A stretch of 64,000 nucleotides of DNA from Myxococcales bacterium 68-20 (GTDB lineage: Bacteria > Myxococcota_A > Polyangia > Polyangiales > Polyangiaceae): assembly GCA_001899635.1 (NCBI GenBank), contig MKVQ01000006.1, positions 62,001 through 126,000 of the forward strand. The letters are read 5' to 3'. Within the stretch, counting starts at the first letter, position 1, and each line of letters opens with the position of its first letter. Below, piece by piece: positions 38,994-49,300 of this stretch. A program made the position numbers and the translations under genes. The notes beneath the pieces were generated by a model that was not told where the DNA came from, made no database searches, and was given only the letters and a program-made list of their open reading frames with translations.

Positions 38994-41605
38994 GCAGCGG
39001 CTCGATCAGCGACACGCCGCTCCAGCCACTGAATGGGATCAGCACCGCCCGCAGGAACGGCTGCTGGAGCAAGGGCCGGAAGGGCCCTTCGCGCGTCGTA
39101 TCGATGCGCTCGACGAGCATCCGGATCTGCGCCGGCGCGGCTTTGCGGGTGCCGTCGCGGAGCTGATCGAGCGTGAGCGGCGCATGCTCCGGACACCCGT
39201 CCGGACCGCGCGTCTCCGCATAGCCGCTCGGTCGCGCGTCGCCCTCGCCGTCCTCCAACCGCAGGAGGTCGGCCTGGTAGTGCGCGATGGCCGTGCGCTT
39301 GGCGCGCTCGGCGGCGCGACGCAGCACCAGCATCGCGTAGAGCACGTAGAGGAGCGACAGCGCGGCTACGACGACGAGCGGGAGCGGGAGCTCGCTGTCG
39401 TCGAAGATCGGGTGGAGGGCGAATCCCAGCAGGAAGATCTGCACGAAGGGGACATAGACGATCGGGTTGATACGCCCGGCGGCGCGCACGATCAGCTCGA
39501 AGTCGAGTGACTCGACGAGCAGCACCTCCGGCACCCCGCTCTCCTCGCGCCGTCGATCGAGCGTGGTCGCCGGCCACGAGCTGCGCGCGGCGGAGAGTCG
39601 GTTCACGAGGTGCACACACGCGCGCGCCTCGAACACCGTCCAGAAGATCGTCGCCCAGAGCACGGCTACGTTCGCCGCCCAGAGCAGGTCGTTCACGCCC
39701 ACGACGTGCTGGCCCCGATGGGGGAAGAACGGCGGGTCGACGAGGTAGAGCGCGCCCGCGAAGGCGCCGAACAGCGCCGTTGCCAACGCGATCCAGGACC
39801 AGAAGCCGAGCCCGGACGTGCGATCGAGGTAACGCTGCCAGAGCCGATCGACCGAGACACGCTCCTCGCCTTCGGAGCCGGGCTCCAGCCGTTCGGTGCG
39901 CGTGAAGTCGACGAACGGCCCGCGAAGCCACTCGATGCGCCGGCGCCACACGTCGGCCGGCGACCATCGCGGGCCGTCGTCGGAGGCCCGGCTCGGGCGC
40001 GAACGTCTGTTCCGCGAATGCCCGCCCGGCTCCGGCAACCCGAGCGCGAGAGCGATCGCGTGAGCGCGCCTTCGAAGACGTACGAGCCCGACGGCGCCGA
40101 GCGCGAGCGCGACCAACAGCGCAAGGAAGCGGATCACATGCGATGGCAGCGCGCTCACGCCTTGCAGCCAGACGACGGGCTCACCTTCGTACTGGGAGGC
40201 GATCCACCTGCCGGCGTGCCAGACGACCCATGCTGCCGCGAGCGCCACGACGAGGGCGAGGACCAGCCACACGAGCAGTCGCTTGCGGCGAGCCCACGCG
40301 AGCTCGAGCCCTTGCTCGACGGTCGCGAACGATCGATTCGCGCGTATCGTGAGCAGCACCACCAGCGTGCCGAGAACGGCGATCGCCAGGCCATGCGGCC
40401 AGTGAACACGCCCGACCTCGCCGCTCGGAGGTGGATGGAACGAACCACAATCGGAGGGCCAAGCCTTGCAGGCCTCGTCCTCGCGCGTCGTCAGATCCAC
40501 CGCACGCGTGCGTCCGATCTCGAAGCTGCGGGGCTTTCCACGCCTCCACCCCACGTTCTCCGAGGTGTCGATGGAGCTTCCCCCGACGGCGAGCCGCGTC
40601 GCGAGATAGGCGGCGGTCTGGTAGCCGCTCCGGAACGCCGGAACGGCGTCCTGGATCTTGGGATGGAGCGCCAGGCCGAAGTGCGATGCGACGAGCAAGT
40701 TGTGCGTCCAGCGACGCTGATCACGGTGCAGAAAGCGCGCATCGAGGTCGGTGGTGAAGTAGACGGCGTCGCGGATCCGCGGCCGCATCGCCTGGAGGAT
40801 GAGGAGCTTGTCGTAGACGTCGGATCCGAAGATGCCGATCGCTCGGACTCGCCGATCCGTCCCGCCCTTGGCGTTGCTCTCGACGACGCGATCGACGACA
40901 CGCTGGAGATAGTCGTACTGGCTGTGGCCCTCGGCGTGCTCCCCCTGCTCGCGACGTGAATCGGCCGGTGGCTCGTCCTGCCATGGCCGGGCACGGTCGG
41001 CAGCTGACCATCGACGCCGCGGAAGTAGTCGAAGACGAGCACCGGCGCCGCGTCGGCATCGTCCTTCTCCTCGGCGTCGGCGCACTTCTCGCGGACCGAC
41101 TGCGCGAGCTCGTTCCCGAGCGCGCGTCCGTACGCATAGTCCGCTTCGACGAGCAGCACGATCTGGTCGTGACACGGCAGCCTCCGCGTGAGCTCGGATC
41201 GACGCGCATTCACATGCGCGCGTCGAGCTCCTCGAAGAGAGCGTCGACCAGTTCGTCATCCGCGCCGATGACGCGCACGACCGACTCGTGCCCTCCATCG
41301 CTCGCGACTCCGGTGCCGAACGCCTCACGCGCCGCGGCGTCGCTCGGGAGCGTCGCGCCGTACGAATAGAAGCGCATGCGCTCACCGCCGGAGGTCGGTC
41401 GCCCGCCCACTCCGAGCTCCGCCGGGATGAGCGACCGCGACTGGCTCCGTCGCAGCGCGGAGAGGAGGCTCACGTAGAGGGTGGACGTCGCCGGCCCCAC
41501 CACCGCCATCCGCCATTGCGCCTTCCTCTCGAGCTCGCGCGGCACCACCTCGGAGGTCAGCTTCTGCAAGGCCCCGAGCGGGTCCTCGTAGAAGTCCCCG
41601 AGCAT
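38974..41605 (-). pseudogene. Frame-disrupted multi-pass membrane protein gene
   Basis: Three successive minus-strand frames read as one protein. Segment 1 (41605-41210) has MAVVGPATSTLYVSLLSAL and VVRVIGADDELVDALFEELD. Segment 2 (about 41213-40990) has QIVLLVEADYAYGRALGNEL and VLVFDYFRGVDGQLP. Segment 3 (about 41000-38974) has SQYDYLQRVVDRVVE, AIGIFGSDVYDKLLILQAM and then about six or seven membrane helices. The order (VVGPATS, IGxDD, YGRAL, RGxDG, QxDYLxR, GSDVYDK) matches a bacterial protein family I recognise only as uncharacterised. Continuous coding would need two frame changes, near 41210-41150 and 41010-40985. It is either a decaying gene or sequence error. GTGA overlap at 41213 could allow coupled translation of segments 1 and 2. 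Confidence 0.6.
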
Positions 41606-41967
41606 CGCTCATGGCCCGCGCTCGTGATGGACCGAGCGTGATGCCAGCGTCGTGCCGGACGCAACGACGAGATCGACGCCCTGCAGCTGCCCCCGGTGCG
41701 CAAGGCGGCTCCCTTCACCTCGAGAGCAACGACGTCGTCGAGCGCAACCACGGGAAGCCGAGCGCGACGGTCGAAGCGAGGCTCCGAGTCGAACCGAGGC
41801 CGCTCTTGGTCTTCACGCCGGCGGCGTCGGCTCCGCCGCGATCTCGCTCGCACACGCAGGCCGGAAATCAGCGCGCGGGGACGCACCAAAAGCCGCGAGG
41901 GCTGCGCAGCCTCTTCGGCGCGCAGCCCTCGTCCGTTACACGTGCACTCTACAACGCTCCGGAGAGG
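41606..41967. other. Spacer between the disrupted gene and gltG
   Basis: No gene is supported in these 362 bp. The part at 41610-41890 may hold a decayed 5' portion of the disrupted membrane-protein gene, but no frame has recognisable similarity. The gltG terminator lies at 41896-41931. Confidence 0.4.
41896..41931 (-). terminator. Intrinsic terminator after gltG
   Basis: A 12-bp perfect stem (CGAGGGCTGCGC / GCGCAGCCCTCG) with a 12-nt loop, 36 bp past the gltG stop. Read on the minus strand it is followed by CGGCTTTTGG, a short U-tract. It ends the gltF-gltG unit. Confidence 0.7.
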
Positions 41968-44097
41968 TCAGTCGCCGGGGTTGAAGATGATCGGGTAGAC
42001 GACCGTGACGATGCCGCCTTCGGGCTGCGGGAACGAGAGGTTGCCGAAGCCGCGGACGACGCACGAGATGACGCCCTGGTCCGGGAGCTCGCTGCCGCCG
42101 TCCTGAGCCGTCGAGACGGCGCCGGAGCGGTCGATGACGAACTTGACCGAAACACGACCCGAGAGCGTCGGGTTGTTGCGGAGGCCGTTCTCGTAGCAGA
42201 GACGGAAGCGACCGAAGTTCTGGCGAACGATGCGCTGGATGACCTCGGGCGGGAGGCGACCGTTGACCTGGGTCTGGCCCTGGCGGAGCGACGGGGCCTT
42301 GGTCTGGTGAGCGCCACCGAGACGGCCGTGGCCGTTGCCGAAGCCCTGGCCGGTACCGGTGCCGGCGCCGTGGCCGAGCGTTCCGATGTTGCCGAGGCCG
42401 ATGCCTTCGCCGCGACCACCGCCGCCTTCACCGACGCCGGAGAGGCCGAGACCGCCGGCGCCGAACGCGTCGCCGATCGAGTCACCCCACATGTTGCCGC
42501 GGGCGGAGAGCGGGTCGTTGCCGAGCGAGTCGTCGCGTCCCCAGGGAGCCGTCGGGGCGTTCGGATCGCCGCCCGCGCCGACGTTGATGAGTCCGATCAT
42601 GCCGAACTCCTGCGCCTCCTTCATCGCGGCCTGACGCGCGATGTGCGGATCCGGGTTGTCCGCAGGGCCCTGGACGCCGTAGCGCTTGTTCGTGTCCTTG
42701 GTGTTCGGGTTTCCCATGGAACCCTCTTCACCCTTCGCACGAGTGCCGGTGCCGCCTTCCTTGTTGTCGGCGTTCTGATCCGGCTGCTGCTCGGTCTCCT
42801 TCTCCTCCTGCTCACGCTCGGCTGCCGCGTTGAGCATCTTCTGCATGAGGAGGAGCTGGTCGCGATCGATCGCCTCGGCGTCGTCGCTGCCCATCGACGG
42901 CATGAAGAACGCCATCGAGGCGATGATGCCGATGTGGAGGAGGAACGAGAGGCCGATGAACGCGTACGCGGCCGGCTCGAAGCTCGCCAACACGCCGGTC
43001 GCCACCGCCTTGCCGGCGTTGACCGCGCTGACCTCGAACACGAGACCGGTGCCCTCGACCTCCATCCGCGCCTTCGCGTTGTTCGGAAGGTCGAACTCGT
43101 GCGCGCCGCTCAGCTCCGAAGAGGAACGGGCGCGGCCGCCGGAGATGAGGTCCTGGAACGTGAAGGTCCCCTGCCCCGGGATCTCGACGGTGCCGGTCGA
43201 GCGCGGGAGCATCACGAGGGTGGCGCTGACGCCGCGCGCGACGACGACCGGCGCGCGCGTGGTGCCGAGGACCTCGCTCGGAACGAAGTAGTCGGCGCCC
43301 GGCTCCTCACCAACGAAGAAGCTCTTCGGCGGCGAGTTGTGCGCGACGTGGAGCGTGTTCTGGTCCCACTTGACGATCACCTCGATGGCCGCGGCGTGCG
43401 TCTCGACCTCGTCGGGGTGGACGTCGGGGCCGCTCTTCACGAGCGAGAACGTGTAGGGCTGGCTCGGATCGAAGTCGCTGCCGCCGGGCGCGTTGATCGC
43501 GTAGCCACCAGCGCCCTGATCCGCCGCCGAGGCGACGAACGGGTTGGCGACCGCGGCGAACGGGCTGGCGACCGCCGCGAACGGGTTCGCCTGGGCGAAC
43601 GGATTCGCCGCGGGGGCCGGCGGCGGCTGCGATGCGGACTGGGACTGGAAGGGGTTCGCTGCCGGCGGCGCCGACTGCGGCGCGATCGCCTCGGTCGGCG
43701 TGTTGACCTGCATCTGATGCGGGGGCACCTGCGGCGTCACGGGCGCCGGCGGCACGGCCGCGGCAGCGTCCGCGCTACCCGCGAGCTCGGCGCTCTCGAG
43801 ATGAATCATGGTCGACCCGATCTGGATCTGATCTCCAGGGCGGACCTTGCACTTGTTCACCCGCTGGCCGTTCACCATCGTGCCCGGCTCGTTGCCGAGG
43901 TCGATCAAGGTGATGTCGTTCGGGCCGGCGACCTCGATGACCGCGTGCATGCGCGACGCGAGGTCATCGTCCACCCGCAGGTGGCTGCGCGGGTCCTTGC
44001 CCACCTTGACGATGTCCTGTGCGATCGCCTCCCTACGCACGAGCTGATCGCCCTGGTAGAGCGCGAACGTCAGCGCAACCTTCGCCTTGCCTTCCAT
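41968..44097 (-). CDS. gltG: FHA/AgmX-PglI domain protein, GltG-like
   Basis: A 709-residue single-pass protein. It has a cytoplasmic FHA domain at about 25-100 (DIVKVGKDPRSHLRV, SRMHAVIE, GNEPGTMVNGQRV), then a Pro-rich region with five NPF-like motifs (about 148-190). A middle domain is about 215-365 and one membrane helix about 375-397 (AYAFIGLSFLLHIGIIASM). An acidic/Gly-rich periplasmic linker precedes a C-terminal AgmX/PglI TonB-like domain (about 608-706; LPPEVIQRIVRQNFGRFRLC, LSGRVSVKFVIDRSGAV). FHA plus helix plus AgmX/PglI is the layout of M. xanthus PglI/GltG, an inner-membrane link between the AglRQS motor and periplasmic Glt proteins. The neighbours gltC, gltD and gltE support the call. 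The FHA domain suggests control by a Ser/Thr kinase. Confidence 0.83.
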   Translation of the reverse strand: MEGKAKVALTFALYQGDQLVRREAIAQDIVKVGKDPRSHLRVDDDLASRMHAVIEVAGPNDITLIDLGNEPGTMVNGQRVNKCKVRPGDQIQIGSTMIHLESAELAGSADAAAAVPPAPVTPQVPPHQMQVNTPTEAIAPQSAPPAANPFQSQSASQPPPAPAANPFAQANPFAAVASPFAAVANPFVASAADQGAGGYAINAPGGSDFDPSQPYTFSLVKSGPDVHPDEVETHAAAIEVIVKWDQNTLHVAHNSPPKSFFVGEEPGADYFVPSEVLGTTRAPVVVARGVSATLVMLPRSTGTVEIPGQGTFTFQDLISGGRARSSSELSGAHEFDLPNNAKARMEVEGTGLVFEVSAVNAGKAVATGVLASFEPAAYAFIGLSFLLHIGIIASMAFFMPSMGSDDAEAIDRDQLLLMQKMLNAAAEREQEEKETEQQPDQNADNKEGGTGTRAKGEEGSMGNPNTKDTNKRYGVQGPADNPDPHIARQAAMKEAQEFGMIGLINVGAGGDPNAPTAPWGRDDSLGNDPLSARGNMWGDSIGDAFGAGGLGLSGVGEGGGGRGEGIGLGNIGTLGHGAGTGTGQGFGNGHGRLGGAHQTKAPSLRQGQTQVNGRLPPEVIQRIVRQNFGRFRLCYENGLRNNPTLSGRVSVKFVIDRSGAVSTAQDGGSELPDQGVISCVVRGFGNLSFPQPEGGIVTVVYPIIFNPGD

Positions 44098-44186
44098 CGT
44101 ATCGACCTTCCTCTATTGCCGCCGCGTCTCGTCGCGGAGAGTGCGGCGGTTACCGCACACGATTTCGTCTGCTGGTTTCGATGAGA

Positions 44187-44459
44187 TCAGAGGTTCTCGA
44201 CGCTCTTCAACATCTCGGGCACGAACGACGTGCGGGGGCGGATCAGCGTCGTACGCACCGGACCGGGACGCACGCGGATCGTCGCGTCGTTCGGCCCGAA
44301 GCCTCCGGCCGCGAGCGGATCGTCCGAGAACTCGTAGCCGTAGCCCTCGTCCTTGCCGGCAGCGCCCGTCGCCTTGACGCCAGCGCCCTGCGCAAACGCC
44401 GGCGCGGCGGAGAGGACGAACGTTGCTGCGATGAGACCGAAAAGAACCCGCTTCTTCAT
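44187..44459 (-). CDS. Small exported protein in the gltF position
   Basis: 90 residues with a clear signal peptide (MKKRVLFGLIAATFVLSAAP, cleavage after AFA). The mature 67 residues contain GYGYEFSDDPLAAGGFGPND and a basic, Pro-rich end (RVRPGPVRTTLIRPRTSF). AGGAGC 7 nt upstream supports ATG 44459. It sits 89 bp upstream of gltG on the same strand, with a good promoter of its own. M. xanthus has a small gltF gene in its gltD-gltG region, so this could be GltF, but I cannot confirm it by sequence. Confidence 0.75.
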   Translation of the reverse strand: MKKRVLFGLIAATFVLSAAPAFAQGAGVKATGAAGKDEGYGYEFSDDPLAAGGFGPNDATIRVRPGPVRTTLIRPRTSFVPEMLKSVENL

Positions 44460-44590
44460 CTTCCGCTCCTGACCTCTTCGACGTCGAACATCACGGTTCG
44501 CGCCCCCTGCGGGGGGCACGTTAGCGGCATTCGGGCCAGAGGTGTAAATCTTCCAATTTCCCAGGAATTTTGCGCCGCTATTACAGTGAG

Positions 44591-44619
44591 AGTGTACCTT
44601 CGGATGACGCTTGCGGCAA
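44591..44619 (-). promoter_or_regulatory. Predicted housekeeping-type promoter of gltF-gltG
   Basis: Minus-strand TTGCCG (44619-44614), 17-bp spacer, TACACT (44596-44591). The start would fall near 44584, giving a leader of about 125 nt. Good spacing and both hexamers one or two bases from consensus; read by eye only. Confidence 0.45.
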
Positions 44620-44815
44620 GACGTTCGTTGTGACGCGGACGCAGCAATCCCACTGGTCTCGCCGCCTTTCTAGCCGGGAAGCACCGGGTTCAAGACGTCC
44701 TGACAACGTCTCGACCCGGAAGGTTCCCGATAATCGCAACACGCCTACCGGGCTCGACCTTTGGTCGGCTTCACCCCGGGTGCGATCCTTCCCCTTCCCC
44801 GCCCTCGTTGCAGAA

Positions 44816-44843
44816 AGGCCCCCCTGGCGAACCAGGGAGGCCT
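44816..44843 (-). terminator. Intrinsic terminator after gltE
   Basis: A 12-position stem with one mismatch and a TTCG tetraloop on the minus strand, followed by TTTCTGC, 27 bp past the gltE stop. It closes the gltC-gltD-gltE operon. Confidence 0.8.
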
Positions 44844-44870
44844 TCGTGCCTTCGTCGATCGCGAGACCGA

Positions 44871-46322
44871 CTACTCCTTCTTCTCGCCCTCGGAAGCAGC
44901 GTCCGCCGAGCTCTGGTTCACGGCGTCCTTCTGCGCGTTGGCGTCGAGCTCGAGGAACGCGATCGTGTCGTCGATATCGCCGAGACGACCGAGGTCCTTC
45001 TTCGACCCGTCACCCTTCACGCGCTTCACGACGCCGTCGTACTCGGGCTTGCCGGAGGCCTTCTCGAGGAAGGTCTGGAAGATCGACTTCGCCTCCTTGA
45101 GCGAAGCGATCGTCTTCTCCTTCGGACCGCCCGCCTTCGCCTTGAACTCCTGCGTGAGGATGCCCTCGTTGTAGTAGGCGTCCGGGCGGTTCGGGTCGAT
45201 CTTCTTCGCCGCGTCGAGCTCGGCCTGAGCCGCCGCGACGAGCTGGTCGTAGTTCGCCTCCGCGCCCGTGATCGGGCCGCGGATGGCGAGCGCCAGACCG
45301 AGGTGCGCGTCGTAGTCGTTCGGGCGCATCTCGAGCGCCTTCTTGTACGCCGTCGCAGCCTGGTCGAAGCCGCGGAATCCGAGGTTGACCGCGGCGTAGT
45401 TCATCTGCGCCTCGAAGAACTTCGGATCGAGCTTCGCCGCGGTCGCGAACGCGGCGACCGCGCCGTTGACCTGACCGAGCTCGTTCTGGATCAGACCCGC
45501 GGTGTTGTGGATCGGCGCGTAGTTGGCGTTCTTGCGAATCGCCTGCGAGCACACGAGCGCCGCGAGCTCGAGCTGCTGCACGTCGGCCTTCTTCTGCGCC
45601 GAAGCGTGCGTGATGACCTGGCGGCCCTTGCTGCTCTTGCTCGTTCCCTTCATCGCTCCAGCGCGCTTCTTCGCGAGCTGGAAGTAGTAGAGGGCGAGCT
45701 GGTTGAACGCCGGCATGTAGGCGTCGTCGATGGCGAGCGCGCGCTGGAGGTTCAGCTTCGCGCAGTCCATGTCGTCCTTGCAGCCCTGCCCGCCCTGCGC
45801 GCTGTCACGCGCCATCTGCACCATGGCGAGGTTGACGAGCGCGGGGACGTTCTGGAACTGCGCGTCGGTGACGGCCTGCTGGAGGGCGCCGATGGCGGTG
45901 TCCTCGTTTCCGTCAGCCTTGTACTGGTAGAGCGCGATCTGCGCGCGTGCGTGGTGGAACTTCGGGTCGATCTGGAGAGCCGACTCGAACTTCGCCCTGG
46001 CGTTCTTGTCGTCGTTGCAGCGCTGGTAAGCGAGCCCCGCGTTGAACGTCGCCTGCGCGTTCTTTCCGACTGCCTCGAACTTCTTGGCGACGTCGGCGCA
46101 AGCCTCGTTGTTCCAGTCGTTCTTCTTGTCGTGCTCGACGAAGAGGTCGATCCCGGCGTTGAACTTCGCCTGATCGTCCTTGCTCAGCTCGGGAGCCCCC
46201 GAGCCGCCGCCCGCTGACTTGCCGCCCGCGCCCGTCTTGGGCGACGGCCCGGAGGTGCCGCCGCCACACGCCGCCGTGAGGACGAGGAGTCCCGTGCTGA
46301 TGAGAGTGGTGATGCGCTTCAT
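44871..46322 (-). CDS. gltE: TPR lipoprotein, GltE/AglT-like
   Basis: A 483-residue lipoprotein (MKRITTLISTGLLVLTAAC). After a Gly/Ser/Lys linker come about nine TPR-type repeats (ARAKFESALQIDPKFHHARA, AVAAFATAAKLDPKFFEA, AATAYKKALEMRPNDYDAHL, ELDAAKKIDPNRPDAYYN). The end is acidic (ASEGEKKE). Start ATG 46322 is set by the signal; the frame continues upstream without meaning. It follows gltD by 16 bp and is the last gene of the operon. M. xanthus AglT/GltE is a TPR outer-membrane lipoprotein in the same neighbourhood as AgmU/GltD and PglI/GltG, so synteny and type agree. It would anchor the periplasmic part of the machine to the outer membrane. Confidence 0.78.
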   Translation of the reverse strand: MKRITTLISTGLLVLTAACGGGTSGPSPKTGAGGKSAGGGSGAPELSKDDQAKFNAGIDLFVEHDKKNDWNNEACADVAKKFEAVGKNAQATFNAGLAYQRCNDDKNARAKFESALQIDPKFHHARAQIALYQYKADGNEDTAIGALQQAVTDAQFQNVPALVNLAMVQMARDSAQGGQGCKDDMDCAKLNLQRALAIDDAYMPAFNQLALYYFQLAKKRAGAMKGTSKSSKGRQVITHASAQKKADVQQLELAALVCSQAIRKNANYAPIHNTAGLIQNELGQVNGAVAAFATAAKLDPKFFEAQMNYAAVNLGFRGFDQAATAYKKALEMRPNDYDAHLGLALAIRGPITGAEANYDQLVAAAQAELDAAKKIDPNRPDAYYNEGILTQEFKAKAGGPKEKTIASLKEAKSIFQTFLEKASGKPEYDGVVKRVKGDGSKKDLGRLGDIDDTIAFLELDANAQKDAVNQSSADAASEGEKKE

Positions 46323-46338
46323 GTGCCTTCTCCTCAGC

Positions 46339-49300
46339 TCACTTCTTCTTGCCGCCCGGGAGCGGCTTGACAGGACCCTTGGGCTTCGCGGCTGCGCCGC
46401 CACCACCACCGGCCGCGGCCTTCGCCGCGTCCTTCTTGTCGCCCTCCTCCGAGTTGACCGTGGTCTTCTCGGGAGCGGCTGCCGGCGGATGCCAGAAGGA
46501 TCCATCCGGAAGGACCGGCGGCGCCTTCTCGTCGAGACCGCTGTTCGAGAGCGTGGGCGCTCCGCGCAGCTCGTCGACGACGTGGTATTCGGCCTTGTAG
46601 TTCTTCGCGAGCCACACCTCGCAGCTGCGGCTGAAGTCGTCGAAGTACTGGTACTTCACCGACAGATCGAGGCACTTCTTGAGCGCCGGCTTGGCGTGAT
46701 TGACCTTGAAGGGCTCGCTCGCCGCGTCGAGAGCGTCGTAGTAGGTGCCACGGATGTCGGCGTCCTTCTTCCACCCCTCCGGGATCGGAGCGCGGCGGAA
46801 GTCGTCGACGAGGTCACCCCACATGAGGCCCGCGCGCGAGCCTGCTGCGATGACCCACTTCGGCGGCGGAACGGGCTTGAGCTCGAGGATCTTGACGTAC
46901 TCGGGCTCGACCTTGCCGATCGCGTCGCGCTTCTTCGTGTACCAGTCCTTGACCTTCGTGTTGATGTGCTTGAGGACGGAGTCCTTGTCGCCCGCACCCT
47001 TGTAGGCCGGGAACTTCACCGTCTCGACTTCGGCCTTACGACGCTCCTCGGCGGCGTAGAAGTAGGCCTCGCCGACCGAGTTGAGCGCCTTGGCGAGACG
47101 ACGATCGTGCTGCGCGTTGTCCTCGTCGGGGTACGCCGCCTTGATCTTCGCCTCGGCATCCGCCGGGTTGCTCCAGAGCGCGCGGACCTTGGCGTACTCG
47201 GCCTTGGCCTGGTTGTCCTGGCCGCGGAGCTTCGTGTGCGAGCGCGCGAGCATCGCACGCGCCTGCACCTGGATGTCCGGAGCAGCGCGGGAGATGGTTC
47301 CCATCGCGCCCGAGAGCGCCTTCTGGGCCTTGTCCCACTGCTCGTTGTCGGCGTAGTGCGAGCCGACCGCGAACGCGATCTGCGCCGTCTGCGCCGGCTT
47401 GCTGCTGCCGTAGTTCCTGGTGAAGAGCTGCGCGTCCGCGATCGCCTGGTCCTCCTGGCCGAGGCCGAGGCGGAGGATGACGGCGTCGGAGAGCGCCTTG
47501 TCGGCGTCGGGCGCCTTCGGATCGTTCTTCGCGTACTTCTCGTACCACTCGGCCGCGAGGTCGTAGACCGCGATGGCCTGGTAGTTACCGCCGATCTCGT
47601 AGATCGCCTTCTTCGCGAGCGGCGAGTTGCCCTTCGTCTTCTCGTCGAAGGCGAGGAGCGCGCGACGAACCGTGATCGCCTTCGCGACGAGGCGGGCCGC
47701 CTGGAAGGAGCGCGCCGCGTTGTACGCGATCTCGTCGCACTTCTCCGCCTGCGGCGCCTGCCCGGCGTTCACCGGGTCCTGGCAGTAGCGACGGAACATC
47801 TCGAAGTACGAAGTGCCGCCCTTCTCGTAGAGGGCGATCGACTCCTTGCCGCCTTCCTTGTCCGCGCGCTCGACCAGCTTTTGGGCCTTGAGGCGGAGGA
47901 TGTCGACCTGGATCTTGTTGAGCGTCGTGCACTGGTCGGCGTTCTTCGCCGCCTTCTCGCCCGAGCAATAGAGCTCGATGAACTTCGGAACGTCCTGCTC
48001 CATGTCGTCGAAGCAGTTCGTCTTCGAGAAGTGCGAGCCGAGGACGTTGATGCTCTCGAGGTAGAGCTGCGCGGCGTAGATGCCGACGTCGCGATCCGCG
48101 TGGTTCATCGCGATGTCGCGGAACCCGAGCGCCGACTCCTCCCAGTGCTGCGCCTCGAAGTACGTGCGCGAGCGCGCGTACTTCACCTCGACCAGCTGCT
48201 CCTGCCCGGCGGCATCGTTCGCGGCCGGCTTGATGTAGCAGATGTACTTATTGAAGGCCGAGACCATGCCCTTCTGGGTCTCGGTCATGTCCTTCGGCTT
48301 CAGCTTCTCGGCTTCCGCCGCGGCCTGGGCCTTCTTGTCGCCCTTCTTGTCCTGACCGGGGAGGTTGCCCGCGCCCTTCCTGCCGGCGTCGCCCTTGTGG
48401 GTCTCGTCGTAGATGTTCTGGTAGCAGAGCACCGCGGCGTACGCGGCCTCGGCGGCCTCGGGCGCCTGCGGGTTCTCCTGAACGACGGAGTCGAATGCGG
48501 GACCGCACTTCGCCCAGTCCTTCTGGAAGTAGAGCAAGTCCGCCATCGCGTACTTGATCTTGTAGATGCTCGGCCAGTCTTCCTTGACGATGCGCTTGAA
48601 CTCGAACTTGGAGTACTCGTCCGAGTTCCAGTTATCGACGACCTTCTTGTAGAGCTGCGCCGCGAGCGCCATCGACTTCTGGTCGCCCGTACCGCGCTGG
48701 CCCTGCGAGCCGACGGCCTCGAGGTGCCACGCCATCGCGGTCTCGGTCGCGAGCGCGGCGGTGGTGTTCGCACACTCCGCCTTCTGCTCGGCGGTGAATC
48801 CGCCGCTCTTGATCTCGTTGTAGACCTTAACCTGGTTGTCGATTTCCTTGACGATGAGGTCCTTGTTGCCGGACTTCATGGCCATGGTCGCTTCGGTGAT
48901 GTGGCCCTGATAGACGCAGTGCCGCCCGCTCTTGTCGCGGACCATCAGGTCTTTGTAGAGGATGATGGACTCGGGGTAGTGGCCGGTATCCAGGTAGTTG
49001 TTACCCAGATCGTCCATCATCTTGAACGTCTTCTCGTTCGCACCGCTCTGGTCGCCCGAGATGTTGTGCATGAAGTTGTAGGCCTGCGCGGGGTCACCCT
49101 TCAGCGCGTAGACCGGGATGACGTCGCGGCGCGCCGAGTCGGCGAGCTTGCTCGCGCCCGGGAGCTGGGCGTGGACGACGCCGAACTCGATCGTCTTCTT
49201 GAACGCGTTGAGCGCCTTCTCGAGCTCACCCTTGTTCCAGAAGACGTAGCCGAGCTTGTACCAGGCGTAGCCGAACACCTTGTTGTTCGGCGCCGGGTAC

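Larger units (their letters stand above)
44460..44870 (-). other. gltE-gltF intergenic region with structured leader
   Basis: 411 bp without a gene. It holds the gltE terminator (44816-44843), a bipartite hairpin at 44684-44719 (stems CCGGGT/ACCCGG and AGACGT/ACGTCT around loop CCTGACA) and the gltF promoter (44591-44619). The hairpin lies upstream of the predicted start site, so it is not part of the gltF leader unless another promoter exists. Confidence 0.5.

Noticed and set aside
44684-44719. Possible riboswitch or tRNA-like fold (contains GGGTTCAAG)
   Set aside because: It is a simple bipartite hairpin without cloverleaf arms or a known riboswitch core, and lies upstream of the predicted gltF start site.
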